Shown here: positions 34,740-48,000 of the stretch, piece by piece
Position numbering within the stretch: position 1 is the stretch's first letter
How the letters are laid out: each line of letters starts with the position of its first letter
Assembly (NCBI RefSeq): GCF_011075055.1
Contig: NC_058153.1
Span: forward strand, 7,130,001-7,194,000
DNA length: 64,000 bases
Direction of reading: 5' to 3'
Origin: Mangifera indica
Lineage: Eukaryota; Streptophyta; Magnoliopsida; Sapindales; Anacardiaceae
Notes under the pieces: generated by a model
The model's input: only the letters and a program-made list of their open reading frames with translations
Told to the model about the DNA's origin: nothing
Databases searched by the model: none
Program-made: the position numbers and the translations under genes

Positions 34740-37620
34740 CTTCTCAACATTTATGTCTTAGGTTATGGACATAAGATGTGGTTCTCATATATGCTCTAAT
34801 ATATAGGAACTTAGGTAGAGTAGAGCGCTTGCCAAAGAGAAAATGGACCTATGCATTAGAAATAGAGCTAGAATAACTGCATTAGCCATAGAAAGTTATT
34901 TTATTGTTTGCTCTTTAGGTTTGTTTTAGAATTGAAAGATTATTTTTATGTTCTTAGCATTTCTAAGAAATTAATTTTTTTGTCCACTTTGGACAAATTT
35001 GGATATTCTTTCTTAATTACTGGTGGTGTTATAACCATCAACTTAAATAATATCTATTATGGAACTGATAGTTTAATAAATGGTCTTTATGTTCTTGATT
35101 TAGATGATAAAGTATTTAGTATCGAAAATAAATGAACTAAACATTTTGATCTAAACATCACATATCTTTGGCATTATAAGCTCGGTCACATAAGATCAAA
35201 GTGTATTTCAAAACTTCATAAAGATGGGGTTTTATGATCATTTGACCTAGAGTGTTATGATGAATCCAAATCATGCCTTTTAGGCAAGATAACCAAGCTA
35301 TAATGATGTATGTGGACCCCTAACAATCTAAGCTAGAAATGGGTATTCCTACTTTACTACATTTGCTAAAGATTTCAATAGATATGGTTATATGTTTCTA
35401 ATGCAACACAAGTCTGAATGCTTTGAAAATTTAAAGAACTCAAAAGGTGAATACTTGTTTATTGAGTTCAAAGACTACCTAAAGGAATATAAGATAGTAT
35501 CATAACTCACTCCTCCTGATACACCACAACATAATGGTGTATTTGAATAGAGGAATAAGACTTTGATGGATATGGTCAAATCCATGATGAGCTTTACTAA
35601 TTTACCCATGTCATTACGAGGATATACTTTAGAAATAGTCATGTATACACTAAACCAAGTCTCATCCAAATATGTGGATAAAACTTCCTATGAGTTGTGG
35701 ATTGAGCGAAATCTCAATTTAGAATATGTAAAAGTTTGGGGTAGTAAAGTTCATGTTAAGAAATTAACTTCGAACAAGCTAAGTTTCAAATATGAAATAT
35801 GTATCCTTGTGTGATATCTTAAAGAAACCAAAAGATACTAGTTTTACCACATAGATAAGTAAAAGGTCTTTATTGCTTAGATTAGAGTTTTTTTTTTTTT
35901 TAAAAAAAAGCTCATTTATAAAAGAGCAAGTAGGAAGAAGACTGAACTTGATGAAGTTCAGACACCATAAGATGCCATAAACATAGGACATGAAAATATG
36001 CCACCATAAGTGGTTGAACATCATGAAGAGCTTGTTGCACATCTAACTCAACATACACATAAGCTGCATAGGTCCAATCAAGAATATTACAAGTCAAAAA
36101 AGCTTAGTTATCTCTTAACTTAACATAATGATGTTTTAGTCATCTAAGATGATAACCTAGGATTTACCAAGATGTTATCTTTGATCCTGACTCTATTAAA
36201 TGGCTTGAAGCCATGAAATCCAATATAGACTCCATGTACCAGAATCAAGTACGAACTTTAGTAGATCCATCTAAAAGGGTGAAACCTGTAAGGTACAAAA
36301 AGGTTTTAAAAAAAACACCGACATAGAAGGTAACATGTACACCTATAAGACATGACTGGTTACAAAAGATTTCACACAAAAATATAGCATAGACTATGAT
36401 GAAACCTTTTAACCATTTGTGATGTCGAAGTCTATTTGGATTATGCTTATGATAACTGTATACCATGACTATGAAATCTAACAAATGGATGTCAAACTAT
36501 TTTCCTAAATGGGAACCTAGTATAGGATATGTATATGGCATAACCTGATGATTTTATTCTTAATAGACAAACAAATAAGATATGTAAGTTGTGGAGATCC
36601 ATTTATGGACTCAAATAGGCTTTTAAGAGTTGTAACATTCATTTTGATAAAGTCACAAGAAATTCAAATTCATGACAAATAAAGATGAGCCATGCATATA
36701 CAAGAAGGTTTATAAGAGTAAGATAATACTTCTAATATTATATGTCAATGGCATATTAATTAACGATAATGATATACCAAACTGATAATCAATAAATACT
36801 TAGTTGTCCCAATGCTTTTCCATGAAAGACATAGGAAAAACAACATATATCCTTGGATTAAAGATCTATAGAGACAGATCATGTATACTACTTAGACTAA
36901 GTCAAAGCACGTACATTAATAAAGTGCTGAAGAGATTCAACATAAAAGAATCTAAAAGAGGATATCTTTTGATAAGTCATGACATATATCTCTTTAGTGA
37001 TATGTGTCCTAAAACATAAGAAGAGAAAGATGAGATGAAACTGATCCCTTACACTTGTGTAATAGGATCAATCATGTACACTTATTATGTATGAGGATTG
37101 ATGTCTTATACACTTTAAGTGTTTGTAATAAATATCAATCAGATCTAGGAGAATGTCACTAAACAATTGTCAAAAATATTCTGAAGTACCTCAAAAAGAC
37201 TAAAGATATATTCTTAGTTTCCAAATGGATTGTGCTGACTTCAAATCTTAATCGGGATTTGTATTTTGCCTAAATAATGAGGTAGTCAACTAGAAAAACT
37301 CTAAGTAAAACACTATTAGATACAACAAAAGAAGTAGTATGGATCAAGAAGTTTGTTATCGAACTTGGTATGGTTTTATCTATAAAAAATCTTATAAAAC
37401 TCTGTTATGACCACAACAAAGTAATAACACAAGCAAAAGAGTCATGATCTTACTAATGATCTAAACACATACTCAAATGATACCACCTGAATAGAGAAAT
37501 CATTAAACATAAAGATCTGTAAATAAGAAGAGTAGATAATGATGACAATTTAGCTGACCTATTGATCAAACCTTTATCGTAGCAGAAACTTGATAAGCAT
37601 GTAGCCTTGTATGATGTTAG
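34740..37620 (+). pseudogene. copia B pol remnant
   Basis: Protease region near 34760 (MDIRCGSHICSN-like); the NGLYVLDLDDKVFSIEN block at 35073-35130; a WHYKLGHIRSKCISKLHKDG GAG-pre-integrase block near 35170; and an integrase end MVKSMMSFTNLPMSLRGYTL (35572-35631). Reverse transcriptase follows, whose active site reads YVNGI at about 36741-36755 instead of YVDD, so two catalytic residues are changed. Then SMKDIGKTTYILGLKIYRDR (36822-36881) and RNase H ending DLLIKPLS near 37575. Heavily interrupted. Confidence 0.8.
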
Positions 37621-37656
37621 ATATATATCTAATTAGCCATAAGTCAAATGGAATAT

Positions 37657-39375
37657 TATTAGGGTAGTGCCCTAAAGTCAAATGTCATAATTAATATTTA
37701 ATTTAATTATTAATATTTTTTAATAAAAATAACATTTATATTATCTGTATATTATATTAAATGAATAATTATCCTAAGAATAGTTTAATTATGAGAAGGG
37801 TCTCATTGTTTGGCACCAGATCGTGAAAACCCTCTATGCATATTAGATAACTATTCTTAAAATGTCTGCAATCGTGATATTACCATGACTAAGGGCACGA
37901 GACATAGTGATAGAGTTATCATACTATTGAACAACCTCATCAAAAGATGATGACAGGTCTTACATGTCAAAGTTATTTATTGACAACTTGGTACAACACA
38001 TGGTCCACGTTGTAGGCATGTCCATCCAACTTATTTGCCAAAAAGATTCTACATGATTCTAGTGTCTATGAAAAATATCCTCTTAGTGAATAGAGGTATA
38101 TGTGATCTTTAAACTTAAGGTTATCAGACTATTTTGTACAAAGATTAGTATAATTTAACACCAACTCAACATAATCTAGTCAAATAATTGCAAAAAAGGT
38201 AGTGATTGATTGTATGAAGGTTATGGTAGATTTATAAAGGATTTATCGCTCTTGAACATAAGAGTTGATTTTTTAGTTAAACTTTACTAATGGATGTCAA
38301 TAACCAATTAAATTTGTGACTATAGTGGGATTATGTTGATGCTTGATCTAATACTATTTGGTTATTAACAAAAGTTAACCTATGTAATTCGGGTTACCCT
38401 GAAGGAACTACTTAATCTATACCTCAGCCTCCAAAAAGATATTGTATAACAAAAGGATCAAATTGTAAGAGTAACCAAATCACTGAAAAGTTAAAAGAAG
38501 TCATATAATGACAACTACTAATTAGGTGGCCATGATACCTTACTAGAGGTCAATCTTAGTTTATGTCTAAATGCATACTAAGTTAAGAGTTCGATATGAA
38601 TCTAGTCACTATCGACTTAGTAGAAAGCCTATGGGTCATACACGAAAGAAGTTGATGAAATTTTGAGACGTAAGGATAATCTAAGTTGGATTTAGTCTAA
38701 ATTTTGGATTGAAAGTCTAAAGGCTTAGAAAGGTTTATGTACCTGAAATATATTTTTTATGTATTTTAGGGTCTTAGGTAATAATCCTAAGTTACTTGGG
38801 TGTATGCAAGATCTGATAGGACTAGGTTGGATTGACGTAAATCCATGTTACCTAAGCTGGGTGGGAATCTTTCCATGTAAGTCATGTCTGCTTGGCACAT
38901 TCATTTGTGTTGAGTGTGCATAGGTGTGCGACCTGGGACATATTTAAGTTGTAGGTAGTAGGCACGTGATATGTACATATATGTGTGTTTTTTCTTGTTT
39001 TAAAAGATACACTACATAATACATTCAACCTTAGCCACAACAGAGAGTTATTTTCCTTCCTTTTCATCTAAAGTTGTTCTCTAGTTTTAGCAAGCCACGA
39101 GCATAGTTCAACCTCTATAGTTACTACTTCATATAACTACCAAGGAGTAGGTCTATACTTAGTTTTGAAAGCACGACTTAGTTTTGAAAGGTGAAAGAGC
39201 CACTTATGCAGGTATACCTAATAAACACCTTATACATGTTTTTCTATGTTTATGAATTAATCATACTACAAGGATGATCCAGAAATGGGTTTTGTGAAAT
39301 GTTTGCCTTGTTTAAATTATATTTTAATCTATTATTTCGTTATTGAAAACTGCAAAATCCTTACAATACATGGTA
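37657..39375 (+). repeat. 3' LTR of copia B (about 1.7 kb)
   Basis: Begins TATTAGGGTAGTGCCC after the purine-rich AAATGGAATA. Parts align with the copia C LTR: for example, TTGACAACTTGGTACAACAC and CACGTTGTAGGCATGTCCAT near 37980-38030 match the minus strand of 15640-15550. The right end is placed by comparing LTR length and end-region words with copia C and is uncertain by a few tens of bases. Confidence 0.6.
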
Positions 39376-40793
39376 TTGATGATTAAGGAAATGGTGACAT
39401 GTTAATAATAATATGATTTTACCTTGTTAAATGATTGATCATGGAAGTATGTTGTACTGATATTTTATGCACATTTTTGTGTCATTACATTTTTGTGTTG
39501 TACTTAAATTTAGGATCATTTTAGATTGAAATAATCAGGTTTAATGTCGTTTTTGTGTCATTTTATTTTTTTTTCTTATTTTAGTATTAAATCCTTTCAT
39601 TTGTAGGAAATGTAGGTTGAATAATGGAAATGCAGAAAAATAAAACAAGAAAATGGAGGAATCCGGGTCATAATAGGACACTGACATCCTTAGCACATGA
39701 AGAATAAAAGTCCTACTAAGAAACATATATAATTGTAAGAAAAAAACAATAGATGTGACAGTAATCCGAAATTATTGGATTTGCATAAGCAATTGCCCTC
39801 AACTATAAAAAGAAAAAGTTTACTTTTACAACTTTTGATAGTCAACTTTCACTTCCATTTTCTCAGTTTCGATAAACCATTAGGATTCAACTGTAACATA
39901 GAACACAATTAGTGATGGACTTGTAGATGACAAAGACAATTCATACAGATTAAATTGCTCAAAATTGAGATGTTCTTTGAACTTAACTCTAGAATTAATT
40001 ATCAATTTCCCTGAATATTTTTCATGTATTTTTGTAATGACTATAAGTAGCTAAGTTTGTTATCTAGGGATCAAGAGGGATTCTTTGATCCCTATAAACT
40101 TGTATTTTATTTCTATTATTAATATATTTTAGCATTGATGTTTTGATTTAATGAATAAGTAATTCATATCTTGCATTAAGTCAAGGGTCTGATATCAATC
40201 ATGTTTGTAGGTTCACATAGACTATTGAGAGGTGGTTGGGAAATTAGTTCATGTATTCGTTAAACCTAGATACTTAGCTCTAGAGATAGATTAAATCCTT
40301 GTGAAGACATTAGTGATGGCACAGTTCCAAAAAAACACTTAAGATCCATGAAATTGTTGGTATTACAATGGTCAATGTTAAATTGTTGATGGAAAGCTTT
40401 ATATAAGCTTATAAACAAAAGGTGGAAGCATAAGAAAAGGTTAAAAAGTAGTAAACATGAAGTTAGACCAGTTATCTATGCACAATATAATGTTAAAAGT
40501 CTAGCCAAGTTGGCAAGCCAACTTGTAAAGTTCATAAGACCAAGGGAAATTACCTAGTTAGCCTTAGAATCTATAAGAATAGTGTAAAGCCATAATCATT
40601 AGGAGTAGAAATAAATACATAAAGCAAAATGAAAATAGTGTAGAATTTATCTGTATAACTAGTAATATCTCCAGAAGAAGGTTTATACTAGAAAAATTGT
40701 TCACTTTATCATCTGAATTGTATTATACAATCATAAAGGTAATTGAAACCTATACAATATTGAACTAGAAGTTTTTTTAATCCAAAACTGTTT
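39376..40793. other. Unassigned non-coding stretch
   Basis: No gene recognised. 39900-40380 has wording such as 'gaattaattatcaatttccctgaat', 'aagtagctaagtttgttatctaggg' and 'attaatatattttagcattgatg', which resembles long plant gypsy LTRs, but no boundaries or paired copy were found. Confidence 0.3.
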
Positions 40794-43700
40794 ATGCTTT
40801 TACATGACCGTTTAGGCCACCCAAGATTTACAATAATGTGTAGGATTGTTGAAAATTCATATAGACATGCATTAAATAATCACAAGATTTTATTGTTTAG
40901 TGAAAAATTCTACACTGCTTGTATACAAGGCAAATTAGTAATAAGACCATCTCCTTCCAAAATTGGAGTTGGATCCTTATCATTCCTACAAAAGAATCAA
41001 TGGGAATATGTGGATCCATTCATCCACCAAGTGGGTCATTTCATTATTTTATGGTCTTAATTAATGCATCTACATGATGGTCTCATGTATATTTATTGTT
41101 AACTCGAAATGTTGCATTTGCTAAACAGTTAACACAAATTATCAAATTAAAGACACATTTCGTAGATTATTTGATCAAGTTAATATAGTTAGATAATGCT
41201 ACTAAATTTATATCCAAGACATTTGATGATTGTTGCATGTCTATAGAGATTGATGTTGAACATCCACTCTTGCATGTCCATACCCAGAATAGATTAGGTA
41301 AGTCTCTTATCAAACGATTCTAAGTAATTGCACATACTTTATTAATAAAAACTTAATTACCAACTTCTATATGAGGACATAGTATATTACATGCTATAAT
41401 ATTAATTCGTTTGTGACCTTCTTCTTATCATCGATATTCTCCCTTACAATTGGTTCTTGAACACCAATTTGATATATCTCATTTAAGAATATTTGGTTGT
41501 ATCGTCTATGTCCTTATTGCGTCTCTTCAACGCACAAAAATAGGACTCGAATATTGTTTGGGAATATATGTAGATATAGTTTACCATCTATAATTAGGTA
41601 TCTGAAACCATTAACAGGTGATCTTTTTACTACATGATTTACCGATTATCACTTTGATGAAACAACATTTCCATCTTTAAGGGAAAAAGAAAATACCTCT
41701 TAAAGTTAGACATGAACTTACTTTGTATGTATCTACTATGTTTCATCTCGATCCTTGCATATCACAAAGTGAAACTGAAATGTAGAAGATAGTATGTTTA
41801 CAAATTATTACCAATCAAATACTTGATGCATTTGTAGATATGGCAAAAGTGACAAGATCACATGTTCCAACTACCAATGCACCAACAAGAATTAATTTGA
41901 CTACTAAATAGTTTATTCCAATTGTAACTGATCAATCTACTACATGCTAAAAACGCGGTAGACCTATTGGTCGAAGGACACTGTTCCTCAAAAAAGAAAA
42001 TCAAATAGTCAAACAGATATCAATCATGATGATCCTAAAATGAATGAAAAATCCACACTCTCTAATATTCCTCCAAAAGAGGTTATGATCTTTGAAAAGA
42101 CTCAAGCCCTTAAAATAGTACAAAATCCTAAAGAATAAGAAAATGAGAATACTGAAATATCTTTAAATTATGCTTATATACTAGAGATGTGGAACGGTAA
42201 AATAGTTACAATTGATGATATATTTTCATTTGTAATAGCTACTAGAATTAAGAATAATGATAATTTTAAACCACGTACTATGACTGAGTGCAAACAAAAA
42301 CATGATTGCCCTAAATAGGAAAAAGTAATTTAAGTAGAATTAGCTTCTTTAGCAAAATGTCAAGTGTTTGGGCTTATAGTTCTAACACCTAAGGACATAC
42401 AACTTACAAGATATAAATGAGTATTTGTGAAAACAAGAAACGAGAAAAATGAGATTGCCAGATATAAAGTCACGCTTGTAGCCCAAGGCTTTTCCCAAAT
42501 GACAAGTATAGACTTTGATGAAATATATGCACCTATAATAGATATAATCACATTCAGATATTTAATCAGTTTAGTTTCTCAATGATTGGATATGTGTCTC
42601 ATAGATGTAGTTACTGTTTATTTGTATGAAAACTTGGATACTAAAATTTATATAAAACTCCCTAAAGGATATAAATTGCCTAAAGCAAAAAAGTCCATTT
42701 AAAAGACATGTACTCAATTAAATTACAAAAATCATTGTATGGATTAAAACAATCTAGACCAATATGGTGCAATCGTTTCAGTGAATATTTGAAAAAAGAG
42801 GGCTATGTGAATGACTCTATATATTTATGTGTCTTTATAAAAAGATGAAAAACAAAATTTGTCATTATAGTAGTTTATGTTAATGACATAAATTTAATTG
42901 GGACTCTTGAAGGGCTATCAAAAATTGTTGAATATCTGAAAAAAGAATTTGAGATGAAAATTTTGGGGAAAATAAAATATTGTCTCAGTCTATAGATCAA
43001 ACACAATTCAAATGTAATACTTATCCATCAATTAACATATATTAAAAATTATTAAAACGTTTAAATATGGATATAGCTCATCCTTTAAGCACCTCAATGA
43101 TTGTTCGATCTCTCATTCGAAAAAGATCCATTTCATCCTAAAGAAAAAGATGAAAAGATAATCAGTCATGAAGTACCGTATTTTAATGTCATTAGAGCCT
43201 TATTATATTTGGCCCAATGCACTAGACCAGATATATCATTCGCAATTAATTTATTGTCCCAATTTAGTTTTGCATCAACTCGTCACCACTAGAACAGAAT
43301 CAAACATACTTCGTTACCTATGTGAAACTAGATATTTAAGATTATTCTATTTTGTCAAATCCCTTAAAAGGCCTAGTTTGGCTGGTTATGCAGATGTTAG
43401 TTATCTTTTTGACCCCTATAAGGCCTGTTCACAAATAAGATATGTTTTTACTTATAATGACACAACAATATCCTAGCGCTCCATCAAACAGACTTTGGTT
43501 GCAACGTCTTTAAATCATTTAGAGATTCTAGCTCTCTATGAAGCCAACTGAGAATATATATGGTTACAATCTGTCATCTATCATATCTAAAATATATGCA
43601 GTCTTCGTTCTACAATAGACATTCATTCCATATTATATGAAGATAATGTAACATGTATTGTCCAAATTAAAGGAGGATACATTAAAGGAGATAAAACCAA

Positions 43701-43860
43701 ACAGATCTCACCAAAATTCTTTTACACTTATGAGCTCCAGTAGAACAGAAAGACTGATGTCAAACAAGTAAGATCCAATGAGAATCTTGCAGATTTGTTC
43801 ACCAAGACATTACCGTTATAAACATTTGGAAAGTTAGGGTATAACATTAGTATGCGACGG
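40794..43860 (+). pseudogene. copia E pol remnant
   Basis: Opens MLLHDRLGHPRFTIMCRIVE, then ACIQGKLVIRPSPSKIG (GAG-pre-integrase), integrase words DVEHPLLHVHTQN near 41250-41290 and IFGCIVYV near 41490. Reverse transcriptase starts near 42360 with a VAQGFSQ block at about 42480 and the active-site region VVYVNDI (about 42870-42890), Asp changed to Asn. Then PDISFAINLLSQF (43229-43267) and an RNase H tail with NENLADLFTKTLPL near 43780-43820. This is a widespread plant copia type. Several stops. Confidence 0.8.
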
Positions 43861-44156
43861 CTTAACAAACTATCAAATTAATCTCATTACGCAGAGGGGG
43901 AGCATTTATCAGGGGAAGAAAATTTTTTAAGTTTATCACATATTGGACAAAATGTGCACTGTAGTTTTTTTTCCTTCACTAAGTTTTGTCTCATTGAGTT
44001 CTCCTAGTAAGATTTTTAATGAGGCAGTTTTAACATGTCCAACCTCACTTTATAAGATATTAAATAATTACGTTCTTTTGCTTTGATTTTTATTTCACTA
44101 GGTTATTTTCTTAACAAAGTTAGTGTAATTATCTGTAAATCATGGAAATCTAAGAG

Positions 44157-44519
44157 TGTTAGACATTAGGTTGCTTCCCACCACAAAAACACTTGGCATG
44201 GATAAGCCTCCATGTATGACTTTGAGTATAAAAACGATGAATGCAATAAGGAGAGAGTCAAAAATTTGGGCTCCTATAGAAGTAGCTTAGCTAATCAATA
44301 CACCCCCTTCCTCTCCTCCTCTGCTCCCCAAACTACCCCACCACCCCACCCCCCCCTCTTTATATTTGGTTCATCTGGAAATCATTTCTCTTAATTAGCT
44401 TTTGCTCTTATTTCTTTCTTGTTCCATTTTAAATCTGTCTCTCAAATCTTCTTCCTCGTATATTTATTTTGTTATATTTATAATAGCATTATATTTGTTC
44501 ATTTAAATCAATTCTTACA
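44157..44519 (+). repeat. 3' LTR of copia E (approximate)
   Basis: TGTTAGACATTAGG at 44157 follows a decayed purine tract. A TATA-like TATAAAAACGATG at 44227 fits an LTR promoter. The end is placed at a CA before AGAGAAGAAATAG, chosen by usual length. C-rich sequence fills 44300-44355. Confidence 0.45.
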
Positions 44520-45018
44520 AGAGAAGAAATAGACCTAAGCTGGCCGAAATCTTATCCCTTTTCCTTATTCTAACTCTGGTATTAAGAAGAGACAAGAGTC
44601 ATCCAACTTGAAAGAAAAATTCTGAATGGAAAGAGTTATAAATTAGGACAGAGACAGACGGGGCAAAAACAACAACGAACAGAGCAAAATTGACGACAAA
44701 TCAGTTCGATGATGTAGCTTGGTCCTTTCCAATTGGAATGGTCACAAAAGTCTACTGCCAACCTGGCGTTTGTCGTCGTCCGATTGAGCGTCTCCGTCAG
44801 GTCTCCCCTTCTGCAGGCCCGTTTCCATAATTCGTATATTAAATCTAACAATAAAGTAAGACTCTGTCAATATACGATTGTTGGCATCCATAATATGAAA
44901 ATTGACATGCATGACCGCCATACGTTCACATGAAGATGGCTATATTTAGGGAGAAAACAATATGCAATTTACAGTTTGAAAATCAGAAAAATAAGAATAC
45001 AGCTAGCTGAGGTGAAAA
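44520..45018 (+). promoter_or_regulatory. Upstream region of the ABCB gene
   Basis: About 500 bp between the copia E LTR and the ABCB start codon. 44640-44830 is less AT-rich than its surroundings. TATATTTAGG at 44940, about 75 bp before the ATG, is a possible TATA box with a short leader; this is weak evidence. The ATG context is AAAAATGGCGG, which has the favoured G at +4. Confidence 0.35.
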
Positions 45019-48000
45019 ATGGCGGAAAACGATAGAGTCGAGGTCAAAGATGAGAGCAAAGAAAAATCAAGATTGCCATCAGGGTCACTGTGGAGGGTTC
45101 TGAAATATGCTGATTGGAAGGACAAGGTGTTGATGATGCTTGGTTTAATTGGATGCTTTGCAAATGGATTGGGTATGGCTCTGATTCAAATAGTTATGAG
45201 CAACTTAATGAATAGCTACGCTTCTTCTTTCTCTCGTCAAGATATGAATAAGGTATTTTCTTAATATAATTATATATGTTTTGAATATGCATTGAATAAT
45301 CTATGTGATAGATATAATTTTTAGTTTGTTCACTCTGTCTGCAGTTCGCTTTGGACTTTATTTATCTTGCAGTTGGCGTGGGTTCAGGGGCATTTCTTGG
45401 TACTTCATTTTATTGTTGTTTTTGCTAATTCATTATTGACATATAAACATATTATATATGTTTTTCCGAAGTTTGTCATCGTCATATAAACTGAAGCCAC
45501 TCTATATATATGTTTATGGTTCATAATTAAATACATAGCTGAACCTGATTTTATTGAAATTTTGGTTGCTTTTTTTAACTTTTAAATACAGGGTTGCAAA
45601 TTATTAAGTTAAAAGATGTTACAATCGATGATCTATGTAGGCACCAATAATTATTTCCTGCTCCCTAATTGAAGAACCGGGGGGAACTGTCACCTAACAC
45701 CTGAGGTTTGGGTTGCGATATAAGCTGCGCTTACTATAATCACGAAAGAATTTAATTGGAATTGTGAAACTTTCTCTTGGTTTTTGAAAATTTATTTGCA
45801 AGTGATGAAATTATATATCTTCACAACATAAAATTAGGCAATAACTTAAACTAATGTACACTAGAAGGAAAAGGAGTGTCCTTAATATAAAGCAAGGGAA
45901 TAATTGGTTTGGATTTATATCTTAATTATCTTGATAATTTTTTTTTATTATTTTATTTAATTTATAAAATAATTAAAATTATACTAATTTTTTAATTATC
46001 AAGTTGATATGATAAATAATGTATGAATTAATATATTTACTACCACCCGTTTAGAGGTTAAAAAATTATCAAATTAATCTTGATTTTGTTAATAAAAGAC
46101 ATTTTATTAAAATTTTAGAGTAAAAATATTTTTATATTCAATTAAAATTACATGAACCCCAAAACTTTATCGTCACTATTTAATCTTTACCCCTTCCCCG
46201 ACCACCGCCTGCTGGCATCACAACCACTAGTCACTGTGCGAAGAAGGTAAAGAGGATTAGATCTTGTCGTCATGTGAAGAGAGCAAATAGGGTTGGAGCT
46301 TGTCATCGTGCGAAGAAGTCAAAGAGCCTAAGAGGTCTTGGCTAGATCTCTAGATTGATTTTGGTAGATTTTAATCGATGATGAGTACTTTTCTAATAGG
46401 TTTTTATTGATAGTAGGCAATTTTTTCTACAGTTTTTGATTGACAATGATTTGTTTTTTATTTAGTCTTATTTTTTTATTTATTTCAGTTTCCTTTTACC
46501 ATTTATCTAGAGGTCTTATCTATGATTTGTCACAACCTTTTTTTGTTTCCACACCTTTGGTCTATTTAACATATATATCTATTTAAGTAAAATAATATTT
46601 TAATATTATTACTATAATAAGAATTAAATATAATAATTATTTATACATATTAATTTATTCAAAAAAGATACTAATTTATACATGTTCAATCATCAATGTA
46701 ACATAGTTTTCTTCTCATTTAGATAATAAAAGAACATCTGAATTAACAAAATATTTCCGCAAGAACAAATGTCCAAAAACCACGCATAATTTTCTTCTGC
46801 GTTATTGTGTTTTGCTATTGAATAGAAGGATTTTGTTGGGCACGAACCGCTGAGAGACAGACATCAAGATTACGCACAATGTATCTGAAAGCTGTACTGC
46901 GTCAAGACGTAGGATTCTTTGACACAAGTGAGGATAAATCCATCACATCCCAAGTTGTCTCCACTATCTCAAATGACATGCTCAAAATACAAGGGGTTTT
47001 TTCTGAAAAGGTTATTTAAATAAACGCACTTTAATTTTTGTCTTTTCCGATTTTTTTTTTTTTTGGTCGCCAAGGGAAAATGCATCTATTATATTAAAAG
47101 AATTTTATTGTAAATATGATATGAAAGACTCTGATATAAATTTAAAACATTGCATTTTTAATAGACTCAAATTTTCCATTACAATTAATTATTTGTCACA
47201 GATTTTAATCGATACAAAAAGGCTAGATTTATAATTCTATATGCAATTGTATCTAACTTGGAGTTATTAACAGTTGCCAAATTTCCTTACAAATATGTCA
47301 TTATTCATCGCACCTCAACTGGCTGCTTTATACCTTTCATGGAGATTGGCCGTGGTGGTTGTTCCCGGCCTCTTTTTGCTGATTATTCCGATGATGGTGT
47401 ATGGGAAACTCTTAATGAAGAATGGAATGGAGATATATAAAGCGTATGCGGTTGCAGAAGGGATAGTCGAACAAGCCGTGTCATCGATAAGGACTGTATA
47501 TTCGTACGTTGGAGAGGAAAGGATGATGAAAAGCTATTCAAATGCATTACAACAAACAATGCAACTCGGAATCAAGCAAGGATTGTTGAAAGGAATGGCG
47601 ATTGGGAGTATCGGAGTTACATTTGCACTGTGGGCATTTCAGGCGTGGTACGGCAGCGTTTTAGTGATCCAGAAGGGAGATAAAGGTGGGAATGTTTTTA
47701 CTGCTGGAGCTTGTATCGTATTTGGAGGACTGTAAGTTCATTATGAGAACTAATTTGTTTATGAGAACTCCATGATTATTATGAACCTGATGTATTTGGT
47801 TTCAATTTATAAACCATGCAGTGCTCTTGGGAGTGCATTAAACAACGTTCGGTTCATTACGGAGGCAAACGTTGCCGCTTCACGAATATTTGAGTTGATT
47901 CACCGAGTTCCGAGCATCGATTCTGAAAACCAACAAGGCGAAATCATAGCAGATGTTAAAGGTGAACTGCAGTTCAACAATATAGATTTTGCCTATCCTT

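Larger units (their letters stand above)
33360..39375 (+). mobile_element. Ty1/copia element B (same lineage as copia C)
   Basis: Plus-strand order: an untranslated leader (33360-33906, containing TTCATTGGAACCTTGTTTGC), gag, protease, integrase, reverse transcriptase, RNase H and a 3' LTR. The gag start, protease style and LTR start (TATTAGGGTAGTGCC, a G-to-A change from TGTTAGGG) link it to copia C. The 5' LTR was not found upstream. Confidence 0.8.
40794..44519 (+). mobile_element. Ty1/copia element E, 5'-truncated, with 3' LTR
   Basis: Starts abruptly at the GAG-pre-integrase block, so the 5' LTR, gag and protease are lost. It continues through integrase, reverse transcriptase and RNase H, a non-coding tail with CACTGTAGTTTTTTTTCC and TAGTAAGATTTTTAATGAGGC, then a 3' LTR. 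Its right end lies about 500 bp upstream of the ABCB start codon. Confidence 0.75.

Noticed and set aside
44212..44394. 60-codon Pro-rich frame upstream of the ABCB gene
   Set aside because: Falls in the C-rich part of the copia E LTR.
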